DNA of 64,000 nt from Eudromia elegans (GCA_003342815.1 PTEX01000309.1:610716-674715), one strand, 5' to 3'; shown: positions 38,101-52,588, counted from the first letter of the stretch. A program made the numbers and translations. The notes: generated from the letters alone by a model not told the origin.

Positions 38101-41100
38101 GACATTTATTCCCTCAATATTTACAGCCTTCAGTATGCATGAAGTGCATATCATACTCTGCTGTCCCATATGGTGGGTACACGACCCTAAAAGGACAGTA
38201 TATACCCTATTATGTTCAATTTCTACAAAAAAAAAGAGGACAGTAAGGAAGGTTATGAAATGTACAAACAACAAATCCGTATGTTCTTCAGAGAGACTCT
38301 TCTCTCTTTTAAATACTTACCTACTTATCTCTTTTAAATGCTTAACTGTGCACCTTGGAGGCACCTAGAAAGAAGGAAGGCCCATTCTGCCAGGAACGGT
38401 AGTTTTTCAGAGATCCTTTGACATCATTTGGTAGGAGTCTGAACTCTTACCAAGTCCAAGTAATTATCTCACATGTACTGGACTGAAGACCAATTTCTGG
38501 CATGCCTGGATCATTTGACTACCTGAGCAATTCTACAGTAACTCCTAACAGAACTCAGTAACTTCATGGTTGTTTTCTTCAGAGAAGCATTATGCTATCT
38601 TTATTTCAACAACTGAAAGAAATGAATGGAGAGAATAAAGTAAGGTTTTTTTTAATACCTAAAAATATGCAACAATACTAAACTTGGATTTCAAAAGAGG
38701 ACAGACAAGGAAATCTACAGAGTCCAGTGGGCCCAAGAGTTTGCACAATATGCAAATACCAAACAGTCAATGATCCTGAAGAACAAATAGGGAACACCAA
38801 AAACCAGACGTGGGCAAGTTCCAGAGAAAAGAGTTTATGATTGAGATAACAAACTTTACTTCAGGAACATCATGCAAAATAGCCCAGAAGAGAATCCTAG
38901 ATCTGCAACGCAAGATCTTGCAGTGTGAAGATAGCCTCAAGGAGAAGTCACAGACAAGTAGGTTGGATGATTCACAGAATGGACCACTGCCCAGTTCAAG
39001 GAAGATTATGTTTTTATCGCTTTTTACTGATAAAAAAAAAAATACTTACACATAGTTTAAGTATTAATATTACAGTTACCCATTATCTGGACAGAATGAT
39101 CCGCAGACAGAGATTATGAAGAGCCTTGAGCTCTCTGACGCTAGTACATGAACTTTCCTTGACAAGGGAACAAAATCATAACACTGTTAAGTGTGCGAAA
39201 TCATCTCCCTGTCCAAGATTAGGCGACTACAGCAGTCACCCAAACTAAAGATGCAGAAGGTGAAAATGCTTCCTACTACAGAAGTTACTCACCAGAACAG
39301 GAAAAGGATATTCCTGCAGTCAGAGAAGCTTGCTGACTGCATGAAGTTTTGAGAAACTCATTCTAAAAATACATTCCTACAGATTTTCCTGAATGGCTGT
39401 AAATGGTTTGCTTTCATTTCAGCTGAAGTCTGATTTCAAAAGTACAAACATTTTACTAGGTGGACTTAGGTCAATGAAAGAATACAGACAGTCACAGACT
39501 CTTCCTTTTGTTAGGCACAGAAGTCAATCAGCAGTGTTCTTCCATTTTTTTCCATTAAGAATATAATGTAAAATCAATGATATTCTCTGCCTTTTGGGAA
39601 GTAATTGTCGTAATAGCTTAGGAGTAGATTTTCTTAAATCCTTTTCTTAATTCCCTTCTGTTTCTCAAACTTGAAATTATTCTACAATGTTTGTTAGTCA
39701 TCTTTTCATAATGTCACACTTAGCAGTTCAGTTAAATACAGGCAGCTCAATTAAACACATAAACTCCCTTCAGAAGACTTTCTGAACATACATGATTTTC
39801 TTCCTCTTCCAGTGAGCTTCCTTGCTTAACATGTTCTCCACAGGTACGCTACACCTACTCTACAAAGATATTTTTGCTCGTTTCATTTAGTTTAGCAGTC
39901 AGGCTTAAAAAAATTCGCTTCTAATTATATACATCTGTTGTTGTATGATGTTTCTTTTTCTTGCTTTAGTTTGTTCTAAGAGTAACTATCAAGTTCCAAC
40001 ATCATCAACAAGCTAAACACCTGGTATCCATCACCTTTTGAGAAAACTCTCTCCAAATGAGACATTATCAGATATTCTCTTTTCATACACTTAAACCCAT
40101 AATCTGTTGCTGATTTTGGTTTTTCTTTCGTAAATAGCCAAACAACATACCATTCAAGTGGCTGTTCGGAGCAACTATCCCTCAGAAAACAATTAGTGAA
40201 TGGTTGGCTTCTCCAGCTAGTAATATGGCATTATTCTTCTGCCTTGGAAATTTGGGAGCTTCTCTTCCCCACGGCCCCAGTCATTAGCAAAACTTAAAAT
40301 CCCATCTAGTATTCCAGGATCTCCACGCTCCTTCAGCACCTAACTGACCCTCCCATGTCAGATTTCATTTTCTGTCAGGCTCTGATGAAATCAGCACTCT
40401 ATTTCCCCAAAACATTTTTGTTTCAACAGAGAGAAGTTTGTTTTTGACAAACCTACTGACCAAACCTAGGGATTAGAAGTCAGATTAAAATCTGCTGATG
40501 TTGGTAGATGCCAGCATTTGTTCCAAATCCTCATTATATTCTGAATTTTCATGCACAATTCAGCCCTTATATCTATAAAACTTTTCTTTTAACCTTACAT
40601 TATTCACAAACTGTATTACATAATTACTATGCTCATTGTCTTTAAGCATTCTCTATCTTAAAAACCCAGTAATTTCACACAGTGTGTGTAAGTGTGTATG
40701 TCTGCATGCATAGTTTTTTGTATTATATGCCTGCAATAAAAATTCATTCAGCTTTCTCTGGCTGAAAATAACTGAAAATTATTTTTAAAATATCAAACAT
40801 TTTATTTCTAATAATTATCAAGGGAAAATCTGCCCTCTGGCTTTTCTGCAGTTTCATACCAAAAACACACTTCTCAGTCTTTTGTATGTTCTTTCAGTTC
40901 TGACCGGGGATTTTCAGCTGTTTTCACTTACAATAGTCTCTTAATTCCTGTTACTACATGCAACCGAGAAATCTGTCTAGAAGAGAGACGCCCTTCGGGC
41001 ATTTCTTTCTTCTGTTCCTCAGATCTAGCTGATGAGCATTGTTCAAGTACAACTCTGTGTACTGCAGGTCTGTTTCAGCTGGTTCGTAGCTCTCAGGGGT

Positions 41101-41326
41101 ACAGTCACCAGCTATCTCACTCACGTGTGGTATTATTAGTTCTACTAGTTGTTGCTATTATTAGTTCTAACAAAACACATTCAGACGGACACAGAACGGC
41201 CACATCGTGACAATCAGCTTAATTCCTGACAGCCTCTGAATTAGTCCAATGTTTAAAAATTGTGTGTGTTTGGTGAAGTATACACATACATAAAAAGTAC
41301 ATAAATGTAATTAGTTAATAAAGGCA

Positions 41327-41340
41327 GTGCCACCTACTGG
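41327..41340 (-). promoter_or_regulatory. CTCF-like motif, full core match
   Basis: The minus strand reads CCAGTAGGTGGCAC, which fits the core consensus CCASYAGRKGGCRS at every position. This is the best of three such sites in the window and lies in intron 3. Confidence 0.45.
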
Positions 41341-42323
41341 CATTTAGTGGTACACTTGTTCATAGTTTATTACCCTTGCTAGGAGTTGTTGTAGTAGCAT
41401 GCTAGAAAATGCTTAGGTTTAACAAGGTACTAGAAATAGCAAAATGGATGACTTGTTGTGGTCAGTACTGTGGAGAGAGGTTAATATTAGCAGCAAATAA
41501 ATCGTTGCAGTCAGCAGGAAAAGATTAGAGAACAAAGTAAACCATGAGAGCACAAAATCAAATAATGGAATGAAAATGCATTAAAAATAAAAAACAACAT
41601 TTGAAATACATATATAACTTGTCTTTATCTATCTCTGTCTCTGCTCTGATGCCAGAGATAAGGCTCAGTCAGAAAAGGGTGAGAAAGGGAAGTGCAAAAA
41701 ACCTGCACTGTCCATTACATTAACTATAATTTTATAATGGTAGAAGAAAAGGGCGGGATAAAATGAATGGTTGTTTCTTCTTGATTCTTCCTCCTTCTTA
41801 CTTGCATAATAAGCCTTTGATTGTAACAACTTCAAAACCAAGAATTTTCTAAACTTTTGGTGAACAATGTTAATACAATGCATCCTAGATACAAAGCCCC
41901 TCAGTATAGAAAAATATAAATACAACAAATTAGTCATTATCATATCAGCAAGTAAAACACAAATAGAATTTTTCTCAACTCAGTAAAAACTAGAGTCAAA
42001 AAATACACAAAGCAGTCAAACCATGTGCTTTAAGCATATTGGAAAGTAAAAAAATCACAAAATTTGTTTTTCTATTAGTGAATGCCCCGAATAACAGCCA
42101 ATAATTTCAGCAAGTTCCAACATTGAAGTCTTATTGGTGCAGGTATCATTAGAGAGCTAAGCTGCAAAATAATGCTAAACTAACTAGGGAGTATCGAATT
42201 TAGTTTGTGATTTAGTGGCTATATTGTTAAAATCGATTGTTCATATTATCTTATAAGAATATTTATTGGAATGCTGTCAAGTACACAAAATAAATACACG
42301 TACACAAGCATAAAATACAAAGA

Positions 42324-42337
42324 ATGCCATCTACTGG
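42324..42337 (-). promoter_or_regulatory. CTCF-like motif
   Basis: The minus strand reads CCAGTAGATGGCAT, matching the core consensus except at the last position. It lies 1 kb from the stronger site and in the same orientation. Confidence 0.38.
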
Positions 42338-45300
42338 TATGTAAGAATATAGGCCACTGTTCAAAAGTTGGTAAATAATTATCACTATAAGCAATAAAAT
42401 TGTCACAATTATGCATTGCAAAAGACTCTATCCAGTTTTAGACAACATCTTCCTTACAGACTCAGCATGGATGAAGTTTGACAAGTGTATACAAAACCCT
42501 CGAAACATGCTTCTCTACATAAAAGGTACAGAAAATATAAAAATAACTTTTATCATTTTCATTATATTATTGATCTCCCATTTTCATCTTCCATTCATAA
42601 AAGCCATTTTGGATACCTTATAAAAAAAATGATAAAAATCTCTACGTATCTTGCATAAGACAGAATCCCTCTCAGATCCTTCTTGTTTTACCTGCCATAT
42701 CGTCCCAATTGTGGTTGAAATATAGAATGTGTTAAATAAGATTATATGCTTCAGAGGTAACTCATCCGAGCCACAAGGTAAACATGTTTCACGCTCCATG
42801 TCCTTTTCCTGATATGACTTCTTTCCACCTTTTTTCCCCCTCCTCCTCAGCTATTTTTCATCACTCTCTCTTCTCACTCTCTCCCTATTTTTTTTTTCCT
42901 AATACGTCTATTACAACTTGCAAGAGGCATCATCTGCTTTCTCAGAAATAACTAGATAAGCTTCCAAACTCCCAGCAGAACAAGAATGAGCAACTTGCAG
43001 ATAAAATAGTAGGTCTCTGAAATAGTAAAATTTTAAAGAAGTTTGATTTTGAAGTACTCCTAATTCTGTGAAAATGCCTTTTACCTTCTGGCAAGTTCTG
43101 ATTATCGTTGTGTAAACAAAATACAAGCCACAAAATGATTCTCAAGAATGACAAATACGTTAACACCTCATCAGACAGCTGGACAAAATACCAGTCAAGA
43201 AACACTTGACAGTCAAGGAAGAACGGGAAACCACAGACAAGTCAAAGTCTGCAGTAAGAGGCAACCAAACATTCCAATGCAGGTGTAACTGTTACGAAGG
43301 AGGAAATCACAAATGATTGTTTTCCCCCCTCAGATAAGCAGCCTTTCAAAGGTGGGGTAATTCATCACAGCCTTAGACATTCATAATGCAATAAGAATAG
43401 TATTTTTACTCATTAGGCAAATGCTTGTATATAAAACAAAAATAATACTATCTAAAAAAAATCAGAAGCCCTAAAAACCCAGTTTGCTTAAAATTCTGGC
43501 ACAGATTCAGTACTAAAGGTGAAAGGTCACTGGTTCATTAACTGAACCAACTCAGTTAAAATTGTAGCTTAATGAAAAAGTCAAGAAGATCATAAAAAAC
43601 CCAGGTCATCCGGAGAACATCACTAAAAAATCTCAGACATCCTGTGCTTAATTGGCAGTAAACTTCTTGATCTGGTCTATTTGAGCAGTGGCAAACCACT
43701 ACAAAACACTCTAATACAATTCAAAGATACAAAAGACAGAACTCCATCAAATTTAAACTGAATCAATACATACAAGTTAAAAGTACATCAAAAGGTTTGC
43801 ATGTGGAGGACAGTATGTGCCTTCCTTCTGGAAAAATAAGGCCTTCGTTCATATAGTTTACTGTGTCCTCCTCAACAGGACACATTAATGAGTCAAAATG
43901 GAATGGAATAATACTAAATGGATAGATCCCAAATAGAAGACTGACTTTGACAACAAATTTTGAGATTTGTATCCAAAATGTTGAGACATAAAGCTCTTTT
44001 TACCAGAAAAAAAATCGGGAATTTCTGTACAAAGAGAGGATGTACAAAAGGATTACCATATTAAGTTAACAGTTTTCAAAGCCGTTTACATTTCTGTAAG
44101 AAAAAAAAAAGAAAAAAGAAAAAAAAACCTGAGGTTCCTGTGGTTCCTGAAAGCATGCTGCAATTTTCCTGCAAAAGAAATATTTTGCAAAACAAACACC
44201 CTTTATTTGAAAAGGCTATGTTTGCCTTCTCAAAGAGGTAGTGAAGGGCAGACAGCATTACCTACTGACTACTCACAGTGCTTAAAGGAAAAAATAACAT
44301 AGTCTTTGGCTCCCACTGTATACATTCGGAAACAAGTCCAGCAGAAAATTGCAATGTTAAACTCTTAGACAGAGAGAATTGAGGATTACAGTCTATAGTT
44401 AAAACTTTGACCTGACAACAGGATTATCCCAGTAATCTTCACATATGATCAGCGGACAAAAATCAGATTTTGATCAACAGATAGGGTAAATGCTTGCACA
44501 TATGTTAACTCATACACAGCAAAGTATAGAATGGATCCAGATTAAACAAAAATTAAAGATATATAATGATACTATGAAAAATAAAATCCCAGTTCTCACA
44601 AGAACAATACTTTTACACAATACTTTTACAATGATGCAATAGCTTTAAAGCTTTCTTAATAAAATACAACACAATTTATCATCAGACCATCTCCATTTAA
44701 AAATTATCGAGAAAAGTACTAGTAAAAGATAAACATGAATAACGTCTTACTAAAGATAAAACACACACATTCCATCAGACACTATAGCAAATGCAATAAT
44801 TCCAGCACTATTAAAATAAACTCTGATGAAGTACACCTGTTCTCCTGTGGGTATTAATAGAAACATGGTCTTAGATAGGATACAGATAGTCAAAATAACT
44901 ATATGTTTGTGGAAATCAAAACTTAGCCAACAGAAAAAAAAATCCCATTAAAGATAGATATCAAGGGTGGTAAACCCTGTCTTTAAGGTATTACATATAC
45001 ACTTTTATTCCTTTATATTCCTTAAGAGCAAACTAGAGTACTAAGAAAAATATGTTTTATTAACCAAAAAAAAGGATGTATTGTTTTTGGTTTACCAAAT
45101 TTTCAAAGAGGAAGAGAGTGAAGAATTAAAATTCTTTCAAAAGTTTGCCTGATTTCCAAAATCCTCCCCAAAAAAACAAAAACCAACAAGAACAATAAAA
45201 ACAAAGTGATAGTGTAATAGACCAACAAAAGTTGAAGCAGAAAACCATTCAGAAACACAGTTTGTAAACCTACAGCACAAGAGGAAGAGCAATCAGGTTA

Positions 45301-47590
45301 ATAAAATGGGAAAACGGGCAACTATCCCAGAAATGCTCGTAAGATGCAGAACAAAGATGGTACAAGAGTAACCTGCAAGTGTGACTGGAATGAAGCTGGT
45401 TTGGCCCCATCAGACAGGTCCCCTTCTCAGATCCACATATACTGCATGTCTGCAAGACACTTTACTCAGCACAGGCCAGATGGAGAAACTAAACCACTTT
45501 AACTCCTAGAAACTGTTTTCACAGGGTCACGATAGATTTCATCAGTGAGAAGTCTGTAGCAACACGTATTTTCGTTTCCTATATTACATCTGGCCAGCGG
45601 ATGAATGAGTTTAGATTCCAGTACTATAATGGGAAATCATAAAACAGAAACTTCTCACAGTTTTAAATAGCATGCAATCCCAAAAACACTGCAGTCTACT
45701 TTGTGCATTTTCATTAACTACTAAACCACTCTTTCACATACTTGATTCTTTTTGAGGACTTCAATAGCCATATGCAAACTTGGTTTCTGAAACTTAATAA
45801 TAGAGTGAAAGTACATAGCTACTCTTCTGTCCATTAGAAACAACCCAGATTTCCTAACGATAGCGGCAGCAAGTTGTCATCAGAAATAGCAAAAACTACA
45901 TTAGTGTTAAATATATTTTTGCTACTTTTAAAATGCAATACAGTACCTGAAGATAAGGGAAAGAAGATCAGTCTTCTCATTAATAGCCATAAACAAAGCC
46001 CCATGGAAGGCTACAAATTATAATTTCTTTGTCTGAAAAAAACAGGTTCTATTCTTTGAGAACATCACTAATAGCAAGATGTAATTTAATAGTCAATGTA
46101 TATAGTTATAAAGCAAAAGAAAAGCACACTCACCACTAAGTTGGCTTAATAATATTATTTTGCAGTCATATATAAATTTGCATTCTGAAAGCAGAATTTT
46201 AATCTTAGTCAACTTTAGCTGTGTTTACTATTACTGCTTTATTTTAGAGATTACTTTCCAATTTTATGGATTTTAATATGATACACCTCGATTGCACCAT
46301 CATTTTTCTTTAACATATTCTTTCTTCTAAGATTGATTGGTTCATCCATGAGGGTTTGCTCACTACTTCACCTTTACCACTAAGTATCTCCGTAATGCTA
46401 AGGCATTAAGCTGAAGAGATTAAATAAAGTAAAACTTGATTTTAGGATGTTCATTTTGATTTAACTTCAGGACTTCAAATTCCTTTAATCGTGTCACCAG
46501 AGAATTACCTCCCTCCCAACCTTCAGTAAGCTCTTTTAACTATATGGGATTGTTTTGTTCGTTTTTCCATTATGTACAGAAGCATATTTACCACCCTCAA
46601 CACAAGACAGTAAATTATCTTGTTGTAAAAAGAGCTGCCTGTTTACTATTGGCCAGAGCAAAACACTGCATAAGTTGGTGGTCAGGCCAGTGTGAAAACA
46701 GCAAAGGCAAAGGTTCAACTTTATGGCTCCCACAGCTTCTTCATGTCAATAAGCTTTATTTACATTGTTTATTTACCAATTATGCCAAATATATTACCAT
46801 GTTATTTACCAACACACGCCTCTGCCATATGACTACCTGTTTTATATTAATTTGCACACATTAGTATGAGGTGCATATCTAGAAAAATGATGCATGTGAA
46901 AAATCAACTAGCAGATGATAAATGTACAGTTCCGAGAAACACGAAAATATCTTCAGCTTCAGCAGAAGTGCTACATTTAGCAGAATAATAATGGTGCTAC
47001 TATAATCTCACTAGTTATGAGGACTATACAGTTAAATAAGTGAATATACTTTAAATATACTCTATATTTAAATAAGGATCCATGGAAAATGACAAGATGG
47101 AAAGTCAACAATATGGACACCTCAAATTTCTTTCCGCATGTTCTGCAAGTTATTTACATGCTCATGGTCTGTTGGTTTAGCGCAGAGATGCATAAAATAT
47201 GAACAGATGTGTCTACATTAAACCCCTAAAATTGGGGTATGATTAAGAATTCATTATTAAAGTCACTAAATACAAACCAGCGCAAAATCACTAACTTTCT
47301 CCTCTCTCAATGCCTTTGAGGCAGCAGGTTAAACAAATCAAAGAAGAAAAAAAATAAAGACAAAACAGAAGATATTTCCAAAACAAACTTTATCCAGATT
47401 ATTTTGCCTTAACTGAAAGCTTCTTTTTAAAATGTTCTAAATAAAACATTCTTCCCTTCTGAGTTGTGGTCTTTCCTTTCTCCTTGCACTTACTGGAATC
47501 CACTGTACTAAAAGGCTTGAAAATTATCCCACCTTAAAATACCACTAACAAAACAACACAAACAACTTAGCAGACTTAGCAAACAACAGA

Positions 47591-47650
47591 TTAGCATAGA
47601 TCACGTTATAATTAGAGACATTAGCACAGATCACACTATAATTAGAAATA
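47591..47650. repeat. 30-bp tandem duplication
   Basis: Two adjacent 30-bp units begin ttagcatagatcac and ttagcacagatcac. They differ at about five positions. Confidence 0.85.
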
Positions 47651-47779
47651 AACTTTAAGGCAATATGTATGTAAATTATGTTTGTAGCAGTTTCTTAAAT
47701 GACAATTTTCTATCATGTACAGCACCTTTAAATAACCACTGTAATTCAAAGCAGTCCTGGAAAGGGTTCATTCACTTAC

Positions 47780-47874
47780 TCGTATCCAGCTGTTGGCCTT
47801 CAATTCCACAGGGTTCTGTGGTTCACTGCTGTACAGACAACATAAGCACCATATCAGAATCTTCTGGCTTTCAT
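47780..47874 (-). CDS. FANCC: FANCC coding exon 3 (residues 84-115)
   Basis: This 95-nt exon has the same length as human c.251-345. It encodes the most conserved stretch in the gene, [14 protein letters not shown], followed by SEPQN and NSWI. The donor is a perfect gtaagt. The acceptor (cttttctgtag) sits at the end of a pyrimidine tract of about 60 nt that is almost pure T on the coding strand. The exon ends in phase 0. It is isolated by a 5-kb intron upstream and a 22.5-kb intron downstream. Confidence 0.96.
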
Positions 47875-47879
47875 CTACA

Positions 47880-47902
47880 GAAAAGAAAAAAGTAAAAAAA
47901 AA

Positions 47903-47938
<36 letters not shown>
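47880..47938. repeat. A-rich/T-rich tract adjoining the exon 3 acceptor
   Basis: On the plus strand this is A runs of 13 and 28 separated by ctt. On the coding strand it is a near-pure T tract ending 5 nt before the exon 3 boundary, so it also serves as the polypyrimidine tract. Confidence 0.9.
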
Positions 47939-47940
<2 letters not shown>

Positions 47941-49242
47941 ACACAAAGAATTATGCACAACAATCACTATCCATCCACAAAACCAAAGGGCTAAATATCT
48001 ATCTCAAACTGTAATGCCTCTATTCTACCAGAATCACACAACACGTTTAATACTTTTTATATGTAGGTCTTTCGTAATAATTTCCTTCAATATCAATTTA
48101 AAAGTTATCAAAGAGTTTAAAATTTATACATTTTTAGGACATTGTTAAGAAAGATGTACAACTTAGCAAATTATTTACATAGAAACACTTGAAGCTATCG
48201 TTAAGGAATTTTATTTAAGTATCCAATAGTAACATTAATAATAAACAAAATCAGTAGTATAGTAATTGTTTAGTACTGCTAACTTCATACACAATGTAAG
48301 AGCATTGCTTCTAAAAACGTTTTGGTTGCATGAAATAATTCAAAACAAGAATTTAAAACACAATACTTTTCATAAAAAAAAACCAAATCAAGATTCTCTT
48401 CTGGAGACTGCTTCAGGAAACTGACATTTCTGCAGACAGCAAAAGATCTCAATACCAAGAGGAGGAAAAAATCCTCATGGTCTTGAAATCCTATTTACGA
48501 TCAGGTAAATTATTATACATTATTATACATTAATCATTATACATGATTCTAGCTACTACTGCCAACATGAAGCCACAAATATCTCTTAAGATCTTACTAT
48601 ACTTAACAATACTGCTACTGTACAGATGCACAAAGATCACAGAAAGTCTAGGTGCTTAGAATAAGCAGTTGAAAAGCCATATAATTCATAATGGTTCTCT
48701 ATAGCTTCACTTTCATTTGGTTTTCATTTTAAAACAAAAGCTTCTATACTGAATTTCATCCCAAAATAAGATTGCATTGTAACACATTATAAAGTATAAA
48801 GATACTACTGTAGCTTTACTATAATATTCATTTACTAAGCGCTACTGTGCTTAATAACAATACAAATAAGTACTGGCACAAGAATTTTAGAAATGACATT
48901 AGGAGATATTCTGAATAGCATAAAGATCAATAAATTATAGACCAACAAATGATTTCTGCTATTTTCTCTATATGTTATATAAGCAGTAAGTATATAAGTA
49001 AGTATATAGGCAGAAGTGCTGTGTTTGCAAAAACCTGAAGAAAAACTAAAAGCTCCATTAAGCAATGTCTATTTTCACCAGGTGATCAGAGATGTGAAGA
49101 TTGATTTAAACCAGAATTCCTCAATAAATGTCTAACGAGCCTGTAGGCCATCAGTGGCCTCCCACTGACTAACATCTCTGCACAGAAATGGTTGATCAAA
49201 CATACACATCTAGCTAACTGCAGTTTAGGATATACTGCCATT

Positions 49243-49266
49243 GTGTGTGTTTGTTTGTTTGTTTTT
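49243..49266. repeat. (GT)n / (GTTT)n microsatellite
   Basis: A short run of gt is followed by three gttt units and T-rich sequence. Confidence 0.85.
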
Positions 49267-52200
49267 AAACATAGGTTTTTACGAGGCTAATAATTTCTTC
49301 GGTTGCTTAAGATTAAAAGACTCATCTCTCAGAAATTTGAAGCATCCATACTCACTGGAGTGCAACCACATCTAACCCAGATATCAGCACTAAAAGTCAA
49401 ATTTATTGCCTTCGAAACTCATTTTAACTAGACTAACTCAGAAACATGGGAGGTAAAAATAAACAATGAATTATTCTCCAAACAGATCAGCGATAATCAT
49501 TTATTCCTTGGAAAAAAAGGAGTTTAAAATATTACAGATTTTTTTAATACTAGTAATTGAAATTATCTCCAAAACCAGAATACACTAATAGGAAAAAAAT
49601 ATGCAGGTAAATAACAGGAAAGAAAAAGTCCAAACTTCCAGTCTGATACAAATGTAGTTCAGGTGTCTCCTGTTCTACTTTTGCCTCACCCTATTTGTAG
49701 CTGTATATCTACAGGAAGCCATATTGCCATTTAAGCTAGTGTTTCTCAGCAACAAAAACAAAGCAAAGCAAAACAAACAAAAAAAATCAACCACGGAAGC
49801 ATACATTTAACAGCTTAATTAGGACTTACAGGGGAAGGGTTGTGTGTGACTCAAGAAGTCATCTAGCATATTTCAGTATGATGAAAGCTAAAATGATGAA
49901 TGATTGAAGAGTGCCAATATAAGGAGCTTATATAGAGTTAGCTAGGTAAGTTCAAAACTCAAGCTACTTAAAAATATATTGTGTCAAGCCAGGCTTACAG
50001 TTTGTTCAAAACTGAGAGTCTCTACAGATGAACAGTTGCCCAGGCAAAAGTTTTGGCCAGGACACAACTGAAAGCCCTATGACTATTTAGTTCTGCCAAA
50101 AGAAGTTCTCTTGCTAAGTACCCAGTAACACTTTGGGAGACATTTTCACCTTCATTGCACTTTTTTTCAGAGCTGTCTTAAGACCAGGAGAAAAAGCATA
50201 GGTGAGTGGTCTTTTAAACCAATTAATAACAACTGCAAAAGGTAATCACAAGGAAAGATCTAACACAGAGAACCATGGAAAACTCAGCGGTGATATTTTC
50301 CCTCTCCTCTTGTTTTTTCAGATTGTGATAATCAAGAAAAGTCTACCACCTTGGTATGAACTGAAAGTCATTATCAGGATATGAACTAAGACATTCAAGA
50401 CATTCAGTTTGAAAGAACACTTACTCTGTCTAAAAATACCAAATGCGTGCATCCAGAGGGACAAAATTAACTAACTTAATGGTGGAATTTATATCAAAGA
50501 AAAATCTCACCAACTTTCTCTTGAACTCAAGTAGGTTAAAGTTGGAGCTTCAACTAAAGGAATGATTTTTTTTTTTTTTCTTCATGCAGGAACCCTTATT
50601 TTATTTATTTATTTAGTTAAGATTTTAAGATAAGATTTTATTATGAAACATATAGCAACCCTTTCCTGACAGTATCTCAGTAGGAAAAAAAAAAAAAAAA
50701 GAGAAAGGGTTATAATTCCTTTCCCATAACAATATGGTCTAGATCATCCTATGATTCAGTCTGTTCTTAAATATCCTGTCATGAATTGGACCAGAGGCAA
50801 GGAACTAATGAGATGGCTCCTATTTTGAAATAAAAAATATTATTTTTGAGCCTTTCATAAAATTTCTGAAAAAAAAAAATTATATCCAAGAACACAGACT
50901 TGCTAAAATTGAATTCCTTTGTAGGAATGAATACACACATAAGCATGCACACCTACTATATGCAGATACTGATATACAGAGCCACCAGAAAATTCCCTAG
51001 CATTTAAAGAATTAGTCTGGGATTCAAGACATTCAGGCTAAAAACCTAAACAGAGAAGAGCTTACCGAGAAAATAAGCCCAACAGCCCACAGCCCACAAT
51101 AAAAAAAAAAAAGCCTATTGAAAATAAATTCTTCATATATACCCAGTCACCCAGGACCAAAAATATGGCCATAAGATTTTGTTTGACGGTCATAAGATTT
51201 TGTCAGATTAGCCTTATAAATAAGGCTAAGTTGGTCACCTCCTGCTCAAGAGTGTTTATGGGGAGATTATTTTCCCTTGGAGACCACGCTTCCTGCACTG
51301 ACTAGTTGGCTATGTCAGCTTCCAGTACCAACAGACATACGTCTGAAGTGATAGGTATTGTGGTTTGGACATGAAGCAGAAGTATAATGTTTTTCCTCTC
51401 TTCCATTTTTTAGTATGAAAGGTTGAATTGATCAAAATTAGCTCCTTGTACTGCAGTGGTGGCCTGGCCTCAAATATATGCCTGAACGAGTTACTTATCC
51501 AAATGAGAAATTACGTGAAACCCACTTGACAGTCAGCATCTGCTATAACCAAAATTATCTTAAAGCATATCTTCAGAACTAGCGCCAAAGAAAACGAAAG
51601 TTAGCTGAATTTAAAATGCCAGCTGTCCAAAGAGAACTCATGTGGCTCTAAAAAGAGTAAGTGTTGGAAATGTATAACCAGACATCTTCAGGTCTACTGG
51701 CCTCAGGAAATTTCTCTGACCCCTGTTTAAGCATTAAAGTGAAGATAGAATAAGATGGAGGCCACGTTCTCTGAATGGCTTGGTTGCCACTTGGAGGCAA
51801 TTCCTCCTCACAAAACAAACAAAACCCAACCAAACCACCCCACACAAAATTAAAGTAAAAAATACAGTCTTCAGAAGTAATGAGCAACTTGTCAGAAAAG
51901 TCCTCATTTTGCTTTAAAAAATACTGAGGGATACAAAAAAAAAAGTATGCTTAAGACTGTTGTGGAAAGGAGTCAAAGGCAGAAACAGATGGTTTTCAGC
52001 TTTGATGAAAAATGAGGGATGCCTTGTTTTACAACTTAACATACTGTCAGCTGAAAAACACTGGTGGTCTAAAGACTTGCACATTCTGAGGAGGGGGGAA
52101 AAAAGAAGAAAAGCATGTATGTAATTTGTAAACATCAACAACTATCAATATTCTCAAAACTGGAATTATGATTAGAAGAACCTCTCCATTGCAAGAGGAT

Positions 52201-52566
52201 GGCTTTCCTCTAACAAAGACAACCAATGAAACACTTTGTTTCCTCCCCGCTCCAGCAAGTGCCGTAAGAATACACATTCACTTCTCAGTGAAAATCAGCT
52301 ATGTTTAAAAATATGGTTCCTTCCCAAATTTTCTTTACAAAATGGAAATGCTGACATAATGTATGTCAGCCATGTGTTTCACAGACACCTTCATTCTGTC
52401 TGCTTTTGGCACTGATGAGAACATGATAAATATAAACCAGAAGACACATAATCACTTTAGTCTAATGCTCTGCTTGACCTAATAAGTCATTCCAGGAGAC
52501 CACAAAAGTAGACCTTTCCTATATTTTCCCAAAAGGAAGCATTATCTAGAAGAGAGGGAACGCAAC

Positions 52567-52588
52567 TTTTTTTTTTTTTTTTTTTTTT
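52567..52588. repeat. Poly(T) tract (22 T)
   Basis: An uninterrupted 22-T run in intron 2. No retroelement body is seen next to it. Confidence 0.95.

Larger units (their letters stand above)
25268..47779 (-). other. FANCC: FANCC intron 3 (22.5 kb)
   Basis: This is by far the largest intron. It holds two minus-strand CR1 copies (about 25.6-26.2 kb and 28.3-29.2 kb), two CTCF-like motifs at 41.3 and 42.3 kb, and scattered simple repeats. The stretch from about 29.3 to 41.2 kb and from 42.4 to 47.5 kb is AT-rich with no recognised gene; all open frames there are short and lack family features. Confidence 0.85.
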
